Below, piece after piece: positions 26,583-35,314 of a stretch of 56,493 nucleotides of DNA. Made by a program: the position numbers and the translations under genes. A model generated the notes under the pieces. That model had not been told where the DNA came from, did no database searches, and saw only the letters and a list, made by a program, of their open reading frames with translations. Where the stretch lies: contig JANDJE010000013.1 in NCBI GenBank assembly GCA_024331095.1, positions 1 through 56,493 of the forward strand, written 5' to 3'. Source of the DNA: Nitrospira sp. GTDB lineage: Bacteria; Nitrospirota; Nitrospiria; Nitrospirales; Nitrospiraceae. Position 1 is the stretch's first letter, and every line of letters starts with the position of its first letter.

Positions 26583-28388
26583 ATGGCCGGACGAACCAAT
26601 GCACGACGCGCTGTGAAATCCCCCGCCCGTTCGATCTTTTCCGATCGATGGAACCTCAATGACCTGATTGACGACCCCGTCGGCAAATTCGATTCGTTGT
26701 TGGCGGATCTGGAATCGAAAGCGGCCCATATCGAGGCGGCTCGTCCCGCGCTGACCCCCTCCATGGCAAGCGACGAGTTGTTGGCCTTGCTTCGCTTGAG
26801 CGAGGAGATCGCCCGGGAATCGGCCCGACTCGGCGCCTACGCTTACCTGTGGTTTTCCGAAAACACGAAGAACGCGGAAGCGCGATCGTTCAAGGCGCGA
26901 GTTGAGGAACGGCTCACCGGCCTGAACAACCGATTGCTCTTTTTCGACCTCTGGTGGCAAAGCGTCGATGACGCCAACGCGGCGCGGTTGTTGGCGGACA
27001 TGGGCGACCTGCGCTATCACATGGAGACGATCCGCCGTTTCAAGCCGCACACTTTGTCCGAGCCGGAAGAAAAAATCATCAACATCAAAAACGTGACCGG
27101 CCGCAGCGCGGTGCATACCCTTTACGATCTCGTGACCAACGGGTTGACGTTCACCGTCCGAGAGGGCGGCAAGACAAAAACCGTGAATCGAGAAGGATTG
27201 ATGGCCTACGTCCGCAGCCCCAAGGCCTCCGTGCGCCAAGCGGCGTATCAGGAACTGTATCGGGTCTTCACCGCTCACCGCGACCTGCTGGGGGAAATGT
27301 ACCGAACGCTGATAAACGATTGGAAGGCCGAAAACATCGGGCTCCGCCGGTTTTCCTCGCCGATCGCCACCCGTAACTTGAGCAACGACGTCCCCGACCA
27401 GGCTGTTGAGACCCTGTTGGCCTCTTGCGCCAAGAACGCGGAGATTTTCCAAACGTACTTCTCGTTGAAGGCCAAGATCTGCAAGATCAAACCGATGAGT
27501 CGCTACCATCTCTATGCCCCCCATCGGACGGAAGCCAAGAAGTACTCATACTCCGACGCGGCGTCGATGGTCATCGAAGCCTATCGCGGTTTTTCCCCCC
27601 GACTCGCCGAACTGGCCGAGCAGGTCTTCCGCGAACGACACATCGACGGACCGACGCGCCCGGGCAAGATGGGAGGCGCCTACTGTTACAGTGTGGTGCC
27701 GGGGCTGACTCCCTACGTCATGCTCAACTACACGGGAGAGGCCCGTGACGTGGCAACGATGGCGCATGAGCTCGGCCACGCCGTCCACGGAATGATGGCA
27801 AAGGACCATTCCATCTTTACCTTTCACGCCACGCTTCCCTTGGCGGAAACGGCGTCGGTCTTCGGCGAACGGATTCTCTCCGACGCCTTAATGTCCAACG
27901 AGCGGAGCAAAGCCGTTCGGCAAGGACTCCTCCTCGGTCAATTGGACGACATCTATGCCACCGTGCTCCGCCAAACCTACTTCGTTCGGTTCGAGAAACT
28001 GGCTCATGGGATGGTCGCCGAGGGCGCCACGGTCGAGCAACTGGCCCAGGCCTACCTTGACGAACTCAAGCAACAATTCGGCAAGGCCGTAAAGGTCCCC
28101 GATGAATTTCGCTGGGAATGGCTCACGATCCCGCATCTTTACGCCAGTCCCTTCTATTGCTACGCCTACAGTTTCGGCAACCTGCTGGTGCTGGCCCTCT
28201 ATCGCATGTACAAAGAACAAGGAGCCTCGTTCATTCCCAAGTACTTGGACCTGTTGATGATGGGCGGCTCGAAATCCCCTCAAGAGATCCTGGCCACCGT
28301 CGGCGTTGATATGACTTCTGAAGCGTTCTGGCAATCCGGTTTCGACACGATCCGCGACATGGTGAGTCAATTGGAAGAGACGCTGTAA
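26583..28388 (+). CDS. pepF: M3-family oligoendopeptidase F-like
   Basis: A 601-residue cytoplasmic zinc oligopeptidase. The catalytic motif MAHELGHAVHGMM (about residues 395-407) carries HExxH, and the third ligand lies in LPLAETASVFGERIL, some 25 residues on. N-terminal helices (WNLNDLIDD, ESARLGAYAYLWFSENTK) match the PepF/M3B layout. Such enzymes degrade short peptides of about 6-20 residues. AAGGAG stands at good distance before the ATG at 26583; the longer open frame upstream runs through the promoter and inverted repeat and is rejected. It converges on the pseudouridine synthase gene with a 1-base gap. Confidence 0.93.
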   Translation: MAGRTNARRAVKSPARSIFSDRWNLNDLIDDPVGKFDSLLADLESKAAHIEAARPALTPSMASDELLALLRLSEEIARESARLGAYAYLWFSENTKNAEARSFKARVEERLTGLNNRLLFFDLWWQSVDDANAARLLADMGDLRYHMETIRRFKPHTLSEPEEKIINIKNVTGRSAVHTLYDLVTNGLTFTVREGGKTKTVNREGLMAYVRSPKASVRQAAYQELYRVFTAHRDLLGEMYRTLINDWKAENIGLRRFSSPIATRNLSNDVPDQAVETLLASCAKNAEIFQTYFSLKAKICKIKPMSRYHLYAPHRTEAKKYSYSDAASMVIEAYRGFSPRLAELAEQVFRERHIDGPTRPGKMGGAYCYSVVPGLTPYVMLNYTGEARDVATMAHELGHAVHGMMAKDHSIFTFHATLPLAETASVFGERILSDALMSNERSKAVRQGLLLGQLDDIYATVLRQTYFVRFEKLAHGMVAEGATVEQLAQAYLDELKQQFGKAVKVPDEFRWEWLTIPHLYASPFYCYAYSFGNLLVLALYRMYKEQGASFIPKYLDLLMMGGSKSPQEILATVGVDMTSEAFWQSGFDTIRDMVSQLEETL

Positions 28389-28389
28389 A

Positions 28390-29010
28390 TCAAGAGCGAG
28401 GCGCAGGCGAGGACGGTTGTCTCCGACGTCGCCGATCCGTGAACCGGCCGAAGGCCCTGATTTCCTCTTCGGTCAGGGCCCGCCATCGACCGGGCTTGAG
28501 ATCTCCAAGCCGAACCGGCCCGATGGCGACACGCACCAGCCGCAACGTCGGATGTCCCACCGCCGCCGTCATGCGCCGAACCTGGCGGTTCATGCCCTCG
28601 TGGATCATGATTTCCAGCCAAGCGGTCGGCACGGTTTTCCGAAACCTGATGGGAACAGGTCGCGCCGCCATTGCAGGCTCCTGAGCCAGCAACCTGACTT
28701 TCGCCGGCCTGGTTTGCCGCCCGCTGAGGACGATCCCCTCTTCCAGCCTTGCAACGGTCTCTTCATCGGGAATCCGCTCGACCTGCGCCAAATACACCTT
28801 CGGCAAGGTATGCCGCGGGTCTGTAATCCGATGCGTCAGCGCCCCGTCGGACGTCAAGATCATCAACCCTTCGCTGTCCCGATCAAGACGTCCCGCCGCA
28901 TAGACGCCCGGCAACGAAATGAAATCCGCCAAGGTCGGCCTGCCGTCGCGATCGGTGAAGCACGACAACACGCCGTAGGGCTTATTGAAGGCGATGGCGT
29001 ATCCCTGCAT
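28390..29010 (-). CDS. RluE/RsuA-like 23S rRNA pseudouridine synthase
   Basis: A 206-residue pseudouridine synthase of the RsuA/RluB/E/F family lacking an S4 domain, like RluE, which modifies U2457 of 23S rRNA in E. coli. The catalytic Asp lies in AAGRLDRDSEGLMILTSDG. Other family motifs are FNKPYGVLSCFTD at the N-terminus, TLPKVYLAQVE, and EIMIHEGMNRQVRRMTAAVGHPTLRLVRVAIG. The ATG at 29010 has GGAG at 9 bases; another ATG 15 bases upstream overlaps that site. The C-terminus is Arg-rich (RFTDRRRRRQPSS). Confidence 0.88.
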   Translation of the reverse strand: MQGYAIAFNKPYGVLSCFTDRDGRPTLADFISLPGVYAAGRLDRDSEGLMILTSDGALTHRITDPRHTLPKVYLAQVERIPDEETVARLEEGIVLSGRQTRPAKVRLLAQEPAMAARPVPIRFRKTVPTAWLEIMIHEGMNRQVRRMTAAVGHPTLRLVRVAIGPVRLGDLKPGRWRALTEEEIRAFGRFTDRRRRRQPSSPAPRS

Positions 29011-29153
29011 GATCGTCATCTCCATCTGTCACGGGGCTCGCCTTCGCCTAACAACCGATAACCGAGTCCCAAGCGCAAAAACGATCGAGAACGAGTTAAC
29101 GATTACCCTTTGGGGCTCCATTTTCTCCCGCATAATGTGTCTCCCGATTCACG

Positions 29154-29197
29154 TTGACAGGAGCGAGAGCATTGTGGCATACTGAGAATGCTTCTCA
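29154..29197 (+). promoter_or_regulatory. bfd promoter with overlapping Fur-type box
   Basis: TTGACA (29154-29159) and CATACT (29178-29183) are 18 bases apart. Directly over the end of the -10 box and the start site lies TGAGAAT-G-CTTCTCA (29183-29197), a 7-1-7 inverted repeat of the kind bound by Fur, with six of seven positions symmetric. This predicts repression when iron is plentiful. Confidence 0.6.
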
Positions 29198-29218
29198 TAA
29201 TCGCAAAAGGAGCATGTC

Positions 29219-29428
29219 ATGTACCTGTGCCTGTGTAGGGGAATCACCGAGTCTGACGTTCGGGAAGCCGGGCGGGCCGGTCTCGTCACACCGAACCAAC
29301 TCAAGGCAAAGTTCAGCCTGAAAGACAGCGGCTGTTGCGGCCGTTGCGCCAAGCATATCCACGAATTCGTCGAGATCGCCGCTCGAGAAGCCCCCGCCAC
29401 GTGCCATTCGCCCGTGGATTGCCGCTAA
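29219..29428 (+). CDS. bfd: bacterioferritin-associated ferredoxin
   Basis: A 69-residue [2Fe-2S] protein. Cys4 and Cys6 of MYLCLCRGI and the CCGRC motif (residues 39-43) supply the four cluster ligands, as in Bfd, which donates electrons to bacterioferritin so that stored iron is released. The length and the opening LCLCRGITESDV are classical. AAAGGAG precedes the ATG. The promoter carries a Fur-type repeat, which fits a gene switched on by iron shortage. No bacterioferritin gene is in the window. A Cys at 62 and another at 68 near the C-terminus are extra. Confidence 0.9.
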   Translation: MYLCLCRGITESDVREAGRAGLVTPNQLKAKFSLKDSGCCGRCAKHIHEFVEIAAREAPATCHSPVDCR

Positions 29429-29608
29429 ATCACGTTGCCTCTCCCGACCACCTCTCCTCCGGCTACCTTGCACCGTGTTTTTATCGTTCTCCCGATTGAA
29501 ATCGGTCGTTCTACAACGGTTACGCCTCGAGAACCGGAGGAACGTTGACAGAAGAGAGACCTCTGATTCGTTTTGCTCCTGATAAAGAGGCAGGAGTTAA
29601 TGGGGGAG

Positions 29609-30229
29609 TTAGTAAGAAGGGGCGCCGGCAAGACGTTTGGCTACGTCTGCGACCCGTTGCCCCAGCGCCTTGGCGTCGGCGAGTTCTTTTTTGTCGATGC
29701 CGGGACTGTCGCCTTCCGTCGTCGCGGAGGCCCCGAATGCTCCTCCGCCGCTGACCACGATCATTTGATTGCCCAGCATGGCGGCAAGGATCGTGAGCAT
29801 CGTAATCTCTTTGCCCCCGGAGACTTGTCCCCCCGTGGCAAAGGCGGCTCCGACTTTGTTCCTCATTTTGAACTCGGGAAAGACGCCGAACTTGAATTGC
29901 CAATCGTCGAAAAACGTTTTGACCTCTCCCGCCATATTGGACCAATAGACCGGCGAGCCGACGACCACGGCATCCGACGACAACAGGTCCTCCGCCGTCA
30001 CCTGTCCCACACGTTTGAGCACGACCATGGTTCCCGCTACCGACTTGGCCCCCTCGGCCACCGCTTCCGCCATTCGCTCCGTATTGCCGGACAAAGAATG
30101 ATACGCCACCAGGACCTTCACCGGCGGCGGAGCATCGTCCGCCCATGACCGGTGCTCCAACGCACAGATCATCGTAAAGATAAAAACGAGTGCCGCGGGG
30201 ATTCGTCTGAGATTCATGACGGGCGCCAT
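29609..30229 (-). CDS. exported flavodoxin/WrbA-like protein
   Basis: A 206-residue flavodoxin-fold protein. The FMN phosphate loop reads VAYHSLSGNTERMAEAVAEGA; further motifs are VVVGSPVYWSNMAGEVKTFFDDW and AAFATGGQVSGGKEITMLTIL, as in WrbA-type NAD(P)H:quinone oxidoreductases and FMN reductases. Unlike ordinary flavodoxins it begins with a hydrophobic leader (MNLRRIPAALVFIFTMICALEHRSWADDAP), which predicts export to the periplasm. Flavodoxin-fold proteins usually bind FMN in the cytosol, so Tat export or an uncleaved anchor would be needed. No twin arginine is present. The Met at residue 5 is an alternative start. Confidence 0.82.
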   Translation of the reverse strand: MAPVMNLRRIPAALVFIFTMICALEHRSWADDAPPPVKVLVAYHSLSGNTERMAEAVAEGAKSVAGTMVVLKRVGQVTAEDLLSSDAVVVGSPVYWSNMAGEVKTFFDDWQFKFGVFPEFKMRNKVGAAFATGGQVSGGKEITMLTILAAMLGNQMIVVSGGGAFGASATTEGDSPGIDKKELADAKALGQRVADVAKRLAGAPSY

Positions 30230-30262
30230 GCACTGAACAGGGCCGGGGCCCTCATCCGAGGA

Positions 30263-30448
30263 CTAATACCGAAAGGTCTCTTCTTCCATGTGCTCTTCGA
30301 CGGAGACCTCCGTCAACGAGCCTCTGTAGTTACAACGATGACAGCGGATCCGCCACTCCTCGATCCATTTCTCCTGCACGTACGACTGACGACAGGTAGG
30401 ACAGACAAACACCCCTTTCTTATACAGCACACGACGTTTTTCCTGCAT
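30263..30448 (-). CDS. small zinc-ribbon protein
   Basis: A 61-residue protein with two CxxC knuckles: CPTC (residues 16-19) and CHRC (36-39). They are separated by RQSYVQEKWIEEWRIR, a compact zinc ribbon. The C-terminus is acidic (EEHMEEETFRY). Function unknown; such ribbons bind nucleic acid or protein. It lies 33 bases upstream of the exported flavodoxin gene on the same strand and may be co-transcribed. Confidence 0.7.
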   Translation of the reverse strand: MQEKRRVLYKKGVFVCPTCRQSYVQEKWIEEWRIRCHRCNYRGSLTEVSVEEHMEEETFRY

Positions 30449-30617
30449 GGGCTCCCTCGTTCACACCCTCATCAAAGCAGGGTCCTTTCATGCGAAAGCA
30501 TGGCACAGCCCTTGAGGCAATTGCAAGAACGGCGCACCACGCAACGGCACCCTCTCTTTCCCTATCTCAATGGAGGATTTCTTGACTCGGTACGGCTCGG
30601 CCGCATAGGATGACCGC

Positions 30618-31088
30618 ATGCAACCTATCGGTGCCCCGATTGGTCTCACCATCGCGCTGCTGACCGGCTTTGTCTTGGGGGGTCTCCCTGCGTCCGCCGC
30701 CGACGGCCGGCTGATTCCCATCAAAACGCCGGCCGGCGTCATCGTGCAGGCCGAGATCGCCGACACCCCGCTCAAACGCGCCATGGGCCTTATGTATCGT
30801 GACCATTTGGATAAGGACCGCGGCATGTTGTTTCTTTTCGGCCAACCTCAGGCCTGGGGTTTTTGGATGAAAAACACCAAAATCCCGCTCGACATGATTT
30901 GGATGGACGCCAAAAAGCGAGTCGTTCACGTTGAGCGACACGTCCCCATTTGCACGAAGACCGATGATTCCTGCCCGCTCTACAAACCAAACAGTGAAGA
31001 CGCGATGTACGTGCTGGAGCTCGCCGCCGGCGCCGCCGAGGAATACAAAATCGAGAAGGACTCAAGACTGGAATTTAAAATCCCGTAG
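30618..31088 (+). CDS. exported DUF192 protein
   Basis: A 156-residue protein with a signal peptide (LTIALLTGFVLGGLPASAADG) followed by a complete DUF192 domain: VIVQAEIADTPLKRAMGLMYR, MLFLFGQPQAWGFWMKNTKIPLDMIWMD and DAMYVLELAAGAAEEYKI. DUF192 proteins are common in bacteria and archaea; their role is unknown, though structures show a compact beta fold. A possible promoter (TTGACT 30582-30587, 18 bases, TAGGAT 30606-30611) sits so close that transcription would begin at the ATG itself. The AGGA in this region could equally be a ribosome-binding site. Confidence 0.85.
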   Translation: MQPIGAPIGLTIALLTGFVLGGLPASAADGRLIPIKTPAGVIVQAEIADTPLKRAMGLMYRDHLDKDRGMLFLFGQPQAWGFWMKNTKIPLDMIWMDAKKRVVHVERHVPICTKTDDSCPLYKPNSEDAMYVLELAAGAAEEYKIEKDSRLEFKIP

Positions 31089-31187
31089 CCGGGAAAACAC
31101 CTTCCAAGCATAATCAAAGTGCGACGGAGGGACCGGAAAACACCGTTCTTTCCCCCTATGTCACCCTTGCCGTCGCGCGGCGTGCCG

Positions 31188-33365
31188 TCAAGACTTCTCC
31201 TGCCAAGATCTCACGCGTCGCGCCGTAATCACGCCGTCCACCCGTTCGATGGCTCTTAAGACGCGGCTCAGATGAGCGGTGTCGGTAACCTCCACCACAA
31301 AATTCAACTCCGCCTTGCGGTCTTCTCGCGTGATAATTTCGGCGCGACTGATGTTGGCCTGGCCTTCGGCGATGGCCGAGGAGACATTGGCCAACACACC
31401 GGGCTTGTCCTCGGTAATCACGGCCACCTTCACGGGATGCTGAGCCGGTTCCGTGACGTCCCATTCGACATCCACCAACCGTTCTCGATCGTAATCCAGC
31501 GCGCCCAGATTCGGGCAATCGACGGCATGAATCGTGAGACCGCGTCCTCTGGTGACATAACCGAGAATTTTATCGCCGGGAACGGGATTGCAGCAGCGGG
31601 ACAATTGCATCAAGAGATCCCGCGCGCCTTTCACCTGAATCGCTTTCGCCCCGCCCCGGCTTTCCGGAGGCTTCACATGGGTCGGCGGCTCAAGAATCGC
31701 ACCGCCTGAGACGGTCGGAGTCGCCAGTTTGCCGACGATCTGAGCCGCCGCCACACGCCCGAATCCGACGGCCGTCGCCAACTCATCGACCGTTTCATAC
31801 CCCTCGCGCTTTGCGACCTCAAGCAGTTGATCCGATTTCAACATTTGAGCCGGAGCCAGTCCCAGTCGGCGGAATTCGGTCTCCAGCAGCCGTCGTCCGA
31901 TTTCCACGCTTCGTTTCTGCTCCTCGACCTTGATCCAATGTTTGATCTTGGTTTTGGCCCTCGACGTCCGGACGAACTTGAGCCAATCTTTGTGCGGAGT
32001 CTGGGTGGGAGACGTCAGAATCTCGATGGTGTCGCCGCTTTCCAACTCGTGCCGCAGCGGCACGATCTTGCCGTTGATTTTGGCGCCGACGCAATGATCG
32101 CCCACTTCGGTGTGAATCGCATAGGCGAAATCGATCGGCGTCGAGCCCTTGGGCAATTCCTTGACGGCTCCCTTGGGCGTAAAGACGTAGATCACGTCAT
32201 GGAACAATTCGAGCTTGACCGAATCCATAAACTGTCGATTGTCCGGCAAATCTTTTTGCCATTCGACGAACTGTCTCAGCCATCCGAAGGTTTTGCTGTC
32301 TTTCTCGTCGATTCTCCCCTGCTCTTTGTACTTCCAATGGGCGGCGATCCCGTATTCCGCGACGCGATGCATTTCCTCCGTGCGAATTTGAAATTCCACG
32401 TGCTCGCCCTTCGGCCCCACGACGGTCGTATGGAGCGATTGATAGAGGTTGGACTTGGGAATCGCGATGTAATCTTTGAATCGGCCCGGCAGCGGCCGCC
32501 AGAGAGAATGAATCACCCCGAGAAGCGCATAGCAGTTCATCTTCGAATCGGTGATGATTCGCAGCGCGGTCAAATCGTACACCTCTTCGAACGAAATCGA
32601 CTGTTTCTTCATCTTCTGATAAATGCCGTAGAGATGCTTGGGGCGGCCGTAGACCGTTCCGACCAATCCGTTCTCCGCCATCGCCTTTTTGACGAGCTCG
32701 ATGACTTCTTGGATATAGATCTGTCGATCCTCATCCCGCTTCGCCACGCTGACGCGCAACATTTCGTAGACGTCCGGCTTCAGGTGCTTGAGACACAGGT
32801 CCTCGAGTTCGTTTTTGATCCATCCGATCCCGATGCGATTGGCCAGCGGCGCGTAGATCTCCAACGTTTCCTCGGCGATTTCCAGTCGTTTTTTTTCGCT
32901 CAGATGCTCGAGCGTCCGCATGTTGTGCAACCGATCCGCCAGCTTGATGATCACGACGCGGATATCATCCGCCATCGAGAGCACCATTTTGCGGAAGTTT
33001 TCGGCCTGCTTCTCTTCGGAACTCCGAAATGTGATCTTCCCGATTTTGGTGACGCCGTCCACCAGGCGGACCACATCCTTGCCGAACGCCCGCTCAAGCT
33101 CCTGCGCCGTCGCCACGGTGTCTTCCAAGGTATCGTGCAGCAGCCCCGCGACCACCGTCGTCACGTCGGTCTTTAACAGGCTCAATATCCCCGCCACGGC
33201 CACCGGATGTTTGACGTACGGCTCCCCGGAGCGCCGCCTCTGACCTTCATGAGCTTTGGCGGAAAACTCGTAGGCCTTGAGAATCAGATCGAGATTCGCT
33301 TCCGGTTGATAATTCCGGACCCGCGCGATCACCTGATCGATATCCGTGACCGTTTCATACACCAT
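31188..33365 (-). CDS. bifunctional (p)ppGpp synthetase/hydrolase RelA/SpoT (Rel)
   Basis: A 725-residue Rel protein that makes and degrades the alarmone (p)ppGpp in response to starvation. The hydrolase domain is intact: AHEGQRRRSGEPYVKHPVAVA and the HD motif LLHDTLEDT (His77-Asp78), which is lost in synthetase-only RelA. The synthetase part has GRPKHLYGIYQKMKK and the substrate-binding YQSLHTTVVGPKG. The TGS domain (VFTPKGAVKELPKGSTPIDFAY) and a C-terminal ACT domain (TEDKPGVLANVSSAIAEG) follow. It lies 6 bases after recJ on the same strand, so they form one unit driven by the recJ promoter. Confidence 0.95.
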   Translation of the reverse strand: MVYETVTDIDQVIARVRNYQPEANLDLILKAYEFSAKAHEGQRRRSGEPYVKHPVAVAGILSLLKTDVTTVVAGLLHDTLEDTVATAQELERAFGKDVVRLVDGVTKIGKITFRSSEEKQAENFRKMVLSMADDIRVVIIKLADRLHNMRTLEHLSEKKRLEIAEETLEIYAPLANRIGIGWIKNELEDLCLKHLKPDVYEMLRVSVAKRDEDRQIYIQEVIELVKKAMAENGLVGTVYGRPKHLYGIYQKMKKQSISFEEVYDLTALRIITDSKMNCYALLGVIHSLWRPLPGRFKDYIAIPKSNLYQSLHTTVVGPKGEHVEFQIRTEEMHRVAEYGIAAHWKYKEQGRIDEKDSKTFGWLRQFVEWQKDLPDNRQFMDSVKLELFHDVIYVFTPKGAVKELPKGSTPIDFAYAIHTEVGDHCVGAKINGKIVPLRHELESGDTIEILTSPTQTPHKDWLKFVRTSRAKTKIKHWIKVEEQKRSVEIGRRLLETEFRRLGLAPAQMLKSDQLLEVAKREGYETVDELATAVGFGRVAAAQIVGKLATPTVSGGAILEPPTHVKPPESRGGAKAIQVKGARDLLMQLSRCCNPVPGDKILGYVTRGRGLTIHAVDCPNLGALDYDRERLVDVEWDVTEPAQHPVKVAVITEDKPGVLANVSSAIAEGQANISRAEIITREDRKAELNFVVEVTDTAHLSRVLRAIERVDGVITARRVRSWQEKS

Positions 33366-33371
33366 GGCGCG

Positions 33372-35069
33372 CTATGCCCCATCCGACGGCCGTATATCGC
33401 GGATCCGCAACTGAATCCGGTCATACCCGTTCCAGCGATTCAACTCCGGTGTGAACGCCACGTCCACAAGATCTCTCAGGGACACCCCCTGAGTTTCCAG
33501 AGATTTCATCCCGAATCCGATTCCATCGAACGGCGGCGATCCCTCCTGGCGCAGCGTCATCTTCAAATGTTTCTCTCCCACCACCCGAGCGTTTGTGATT
33601 TCGAGCCGTCTTCCCGCGAACATCGGTTCGGGATTGCCGGCCCCGAACGGATGCAATGAACCGATCTCTTGGAGCAACCGGTAGGTCACCTCGTTCAACC
33701 GCACCTCGGAGTCAAGATGCAGGGTCGGGACATGGCGCGCGGCTTGCGCCCACCGGCCCGCCACCGCCGCAAATCGCCCGGCGAATTCGGACAATCGGCT
33801 CTCATGCACCGTCACTCCCGCCGCGCTGGGGTGTCCGCCGAACGCCAGGAGCAAATCACGGCAAGAGGCCAACCCTTGATATAGGTCGAATCCGGGGATG
33901 GTGCGGGCCGACCCCTTGCCGATCCCCCGCCCGTCGAGGGCGATCACGACGGCCGGTCTGTGAAATCGCTCCACGAGACGAGATGCAACGATGCCCACCA
34001 CTCCCATGTGCCACTCCCGAGAAGCCACGACGATCGCATCGGGCAGCTCGCCCGCTTCCACCGCGGCCGTGGCGTCCCTCATGATCTCGGACTCCAGCCT
34101 CTGGCGGAGCCGATTTAATTGATCAAGCTCCTCGGCCAACCGCTTCGCCTCCGCTTCGGACTCCGTGGTCAACAGCCGAACCCCCTTCAGACCTTCATCC
34201 AACCGCCCGGCCGCATTCAATCGCGGCGCCAGTTTGAACGCGATCGCATCCGCCGTGCAGTCGCTCGCCAGGCCGGACACCAGTTTCAAGGCTCGGATTC
34301 CGCAGCGCGCCCCACGAGACAGTTGCGCCAACCCCTCGCGAACAAAGACGCGATTCTCGTCCTGCAACGGAACGACGTCGGCGACGGTCGAGAGCGCCAC
34401 CAAGTCCAGAAGCGCGTCTGTCGGCACCTCCCCGCTTCCGTAGCGGGCTTCGTACGCACACGCCACCTTGTACGCCAACCCGCCCGAACACAATCCCTGA
34501 AACGGATATCGTGCATCGCGACGGTGAGGGTTCATCACCGCCACGGCGGGAGGCAACTCCTCATCCGTCTGATGATGATCCGTCACGATGACGTCGAGCC
34601 CCAATTGATTCGCCAACGCGATTTCACGATGCGACGTCGAGCCGCAATCCGACGTCACGAGCAACGTCACCCCTTCACCCGCCAACCGTCGAACCGCCCC
34701 CTCATTGAGACCATAGCCTTCCCGAATGCGATGGGGAACATAAGCAGAGACATTGGCCCCAAGCCCTTGAAAGAACGAGAGATAAATCCCGGTCGCCGAC
34801 ATGCCGTCGACGTCGTAATCACCATAAAAACACACCCGCTCGCCGTTCACCAGGGCCTGATGAAGGCGATCGACGGCTCTCTCCATGTCCGGAATCAAAA
34901 AAGGATCATGGACGGTGCCTGGAGACATCCAGGCGGCGGCCTCATCCAGCGTCGTGACGCCTCGAGCCAACAACAGTGAAGCCGTCGCCGAGGAAATCGC
35001 CAGAGCCTGGGCCAAGGCCTCTCGACGGGTGAGGTCAATATCGCGAAAGACCCAGAGTTTGGACCCCAT
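33372..35069 (-). CDS. recJ: single-stranded-DNA-specific exonuclease RecJ
   Basis: RecJ is a 5'-3' exonuclease of the DHH superfamily acting in recombination and mismatch repair. The 565-residue protein has the phosphoesterase motifs YGDYDVDGMSATGIYLSFF, LLVTSDCGSTSHREI, VIVTDHHQ (the DHH motif) and NPHRRD, and the DHHA1 domain with FGGHPSAAGVTV. The nucleotide-binding OB-like C-terminal domain (PFGAGNPEPMFAGRRLEI) is complete. The start MGSKLWVFRDIDLTRR at 35069 follows GCGAGG; a longer frame begins six codons earlier, before that site. A good promoter lies 80 bases upstream. Confidence 0.95.
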   Translation of the reverse strand: MGSKLWVFRDIDLTRREALAQALAISSATASLLLARGVTTLDEAAAWMSPGTVHDPFLIPDMERAVDRLHQALVNGERVCFYGDYDVDGMSATGIYLSFFQGLGANVSAYVPHRIREGYGLNEGAVRRLAGEGVTLLVTSDCGSTSHREIALANQLGLDVIVTDHHQTDEELPPAVAVMNPHRRDARYPFQGLCSGGLAYKVACAYEARYGSGEVPTDALLDLVALSTVADVVPLQDENRVFVREGLAQLSRGARCGIRALKLVSGLASDCTADAIAFKLAPRLNAAGRLDEGLKGVRLLTTESEAEAKRLAEELDQLNRLRQRLESEIMRDATAAVEAGELPDAIVVASREWHMGVVGIVASRLVERFHRPAVVIALDGRGIGKGSARTIPGFDLYQGLASCRDLLLAFGGHPSAAGVTVHESRLSEFAGRFAAVAGRWAQAARHVPTLHLDSEVRLNEVTYRLLQEIGSLHPFGAGNPEPMFAGRRLEITNARVVGEKHLKMTLRQEGSPPFDGIGFGMKSLETQGVSLRDLVDVAFTPELNRWNGYDRIQLRIRDIRPSDGA

Positions 35070-35147
35070 GCATACCTCGCCTCTCATCGTGCCGTGTCGG
35101 GCAGAAAAGACTCCGCGTCGTCATTCAAAATGAGCGGGAACAAACGG

Positions 35148-35176
35148 ATCGTAATGACTCCCCCTCCCTTTGTCAA
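35148..35176 (-). promoter_or_regulatory. recJ-rel promoter
   Basis: Minus strand: TTGACA (35176-35171), 17 bases, TACGAT (35153-35148). The transcript would start near 35141, giving a leader of about 70 bases to the recJ start. Confidence 0.7.
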
Positions 35177-35314
35177 ACCGACGCACCGACACAACTGTTT
35201 ACAAACGTTTGATGAACCGGAAGAAATTTGGAGATTAGCGAACAGGGAAAGAGCGAAGCAAGGCAAGAAATCGATACCGGATGGCAACAAGGGGAAATGG
35301 AACCCCTTCGGGCA

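Noticed and set aside
29429..29608. Possible terminator or small gene between bfd and the flavodoxin gene
   Set aside because: Only a weak CTCCT/AGGAG pairing without a T-run, and no credible short frame.
35290..35312. Hairpin AAGGGG...CCCCTT after pup as a terminator
   Set aside because: The stem is only 6 bases and no T-run follows on the minus strand.
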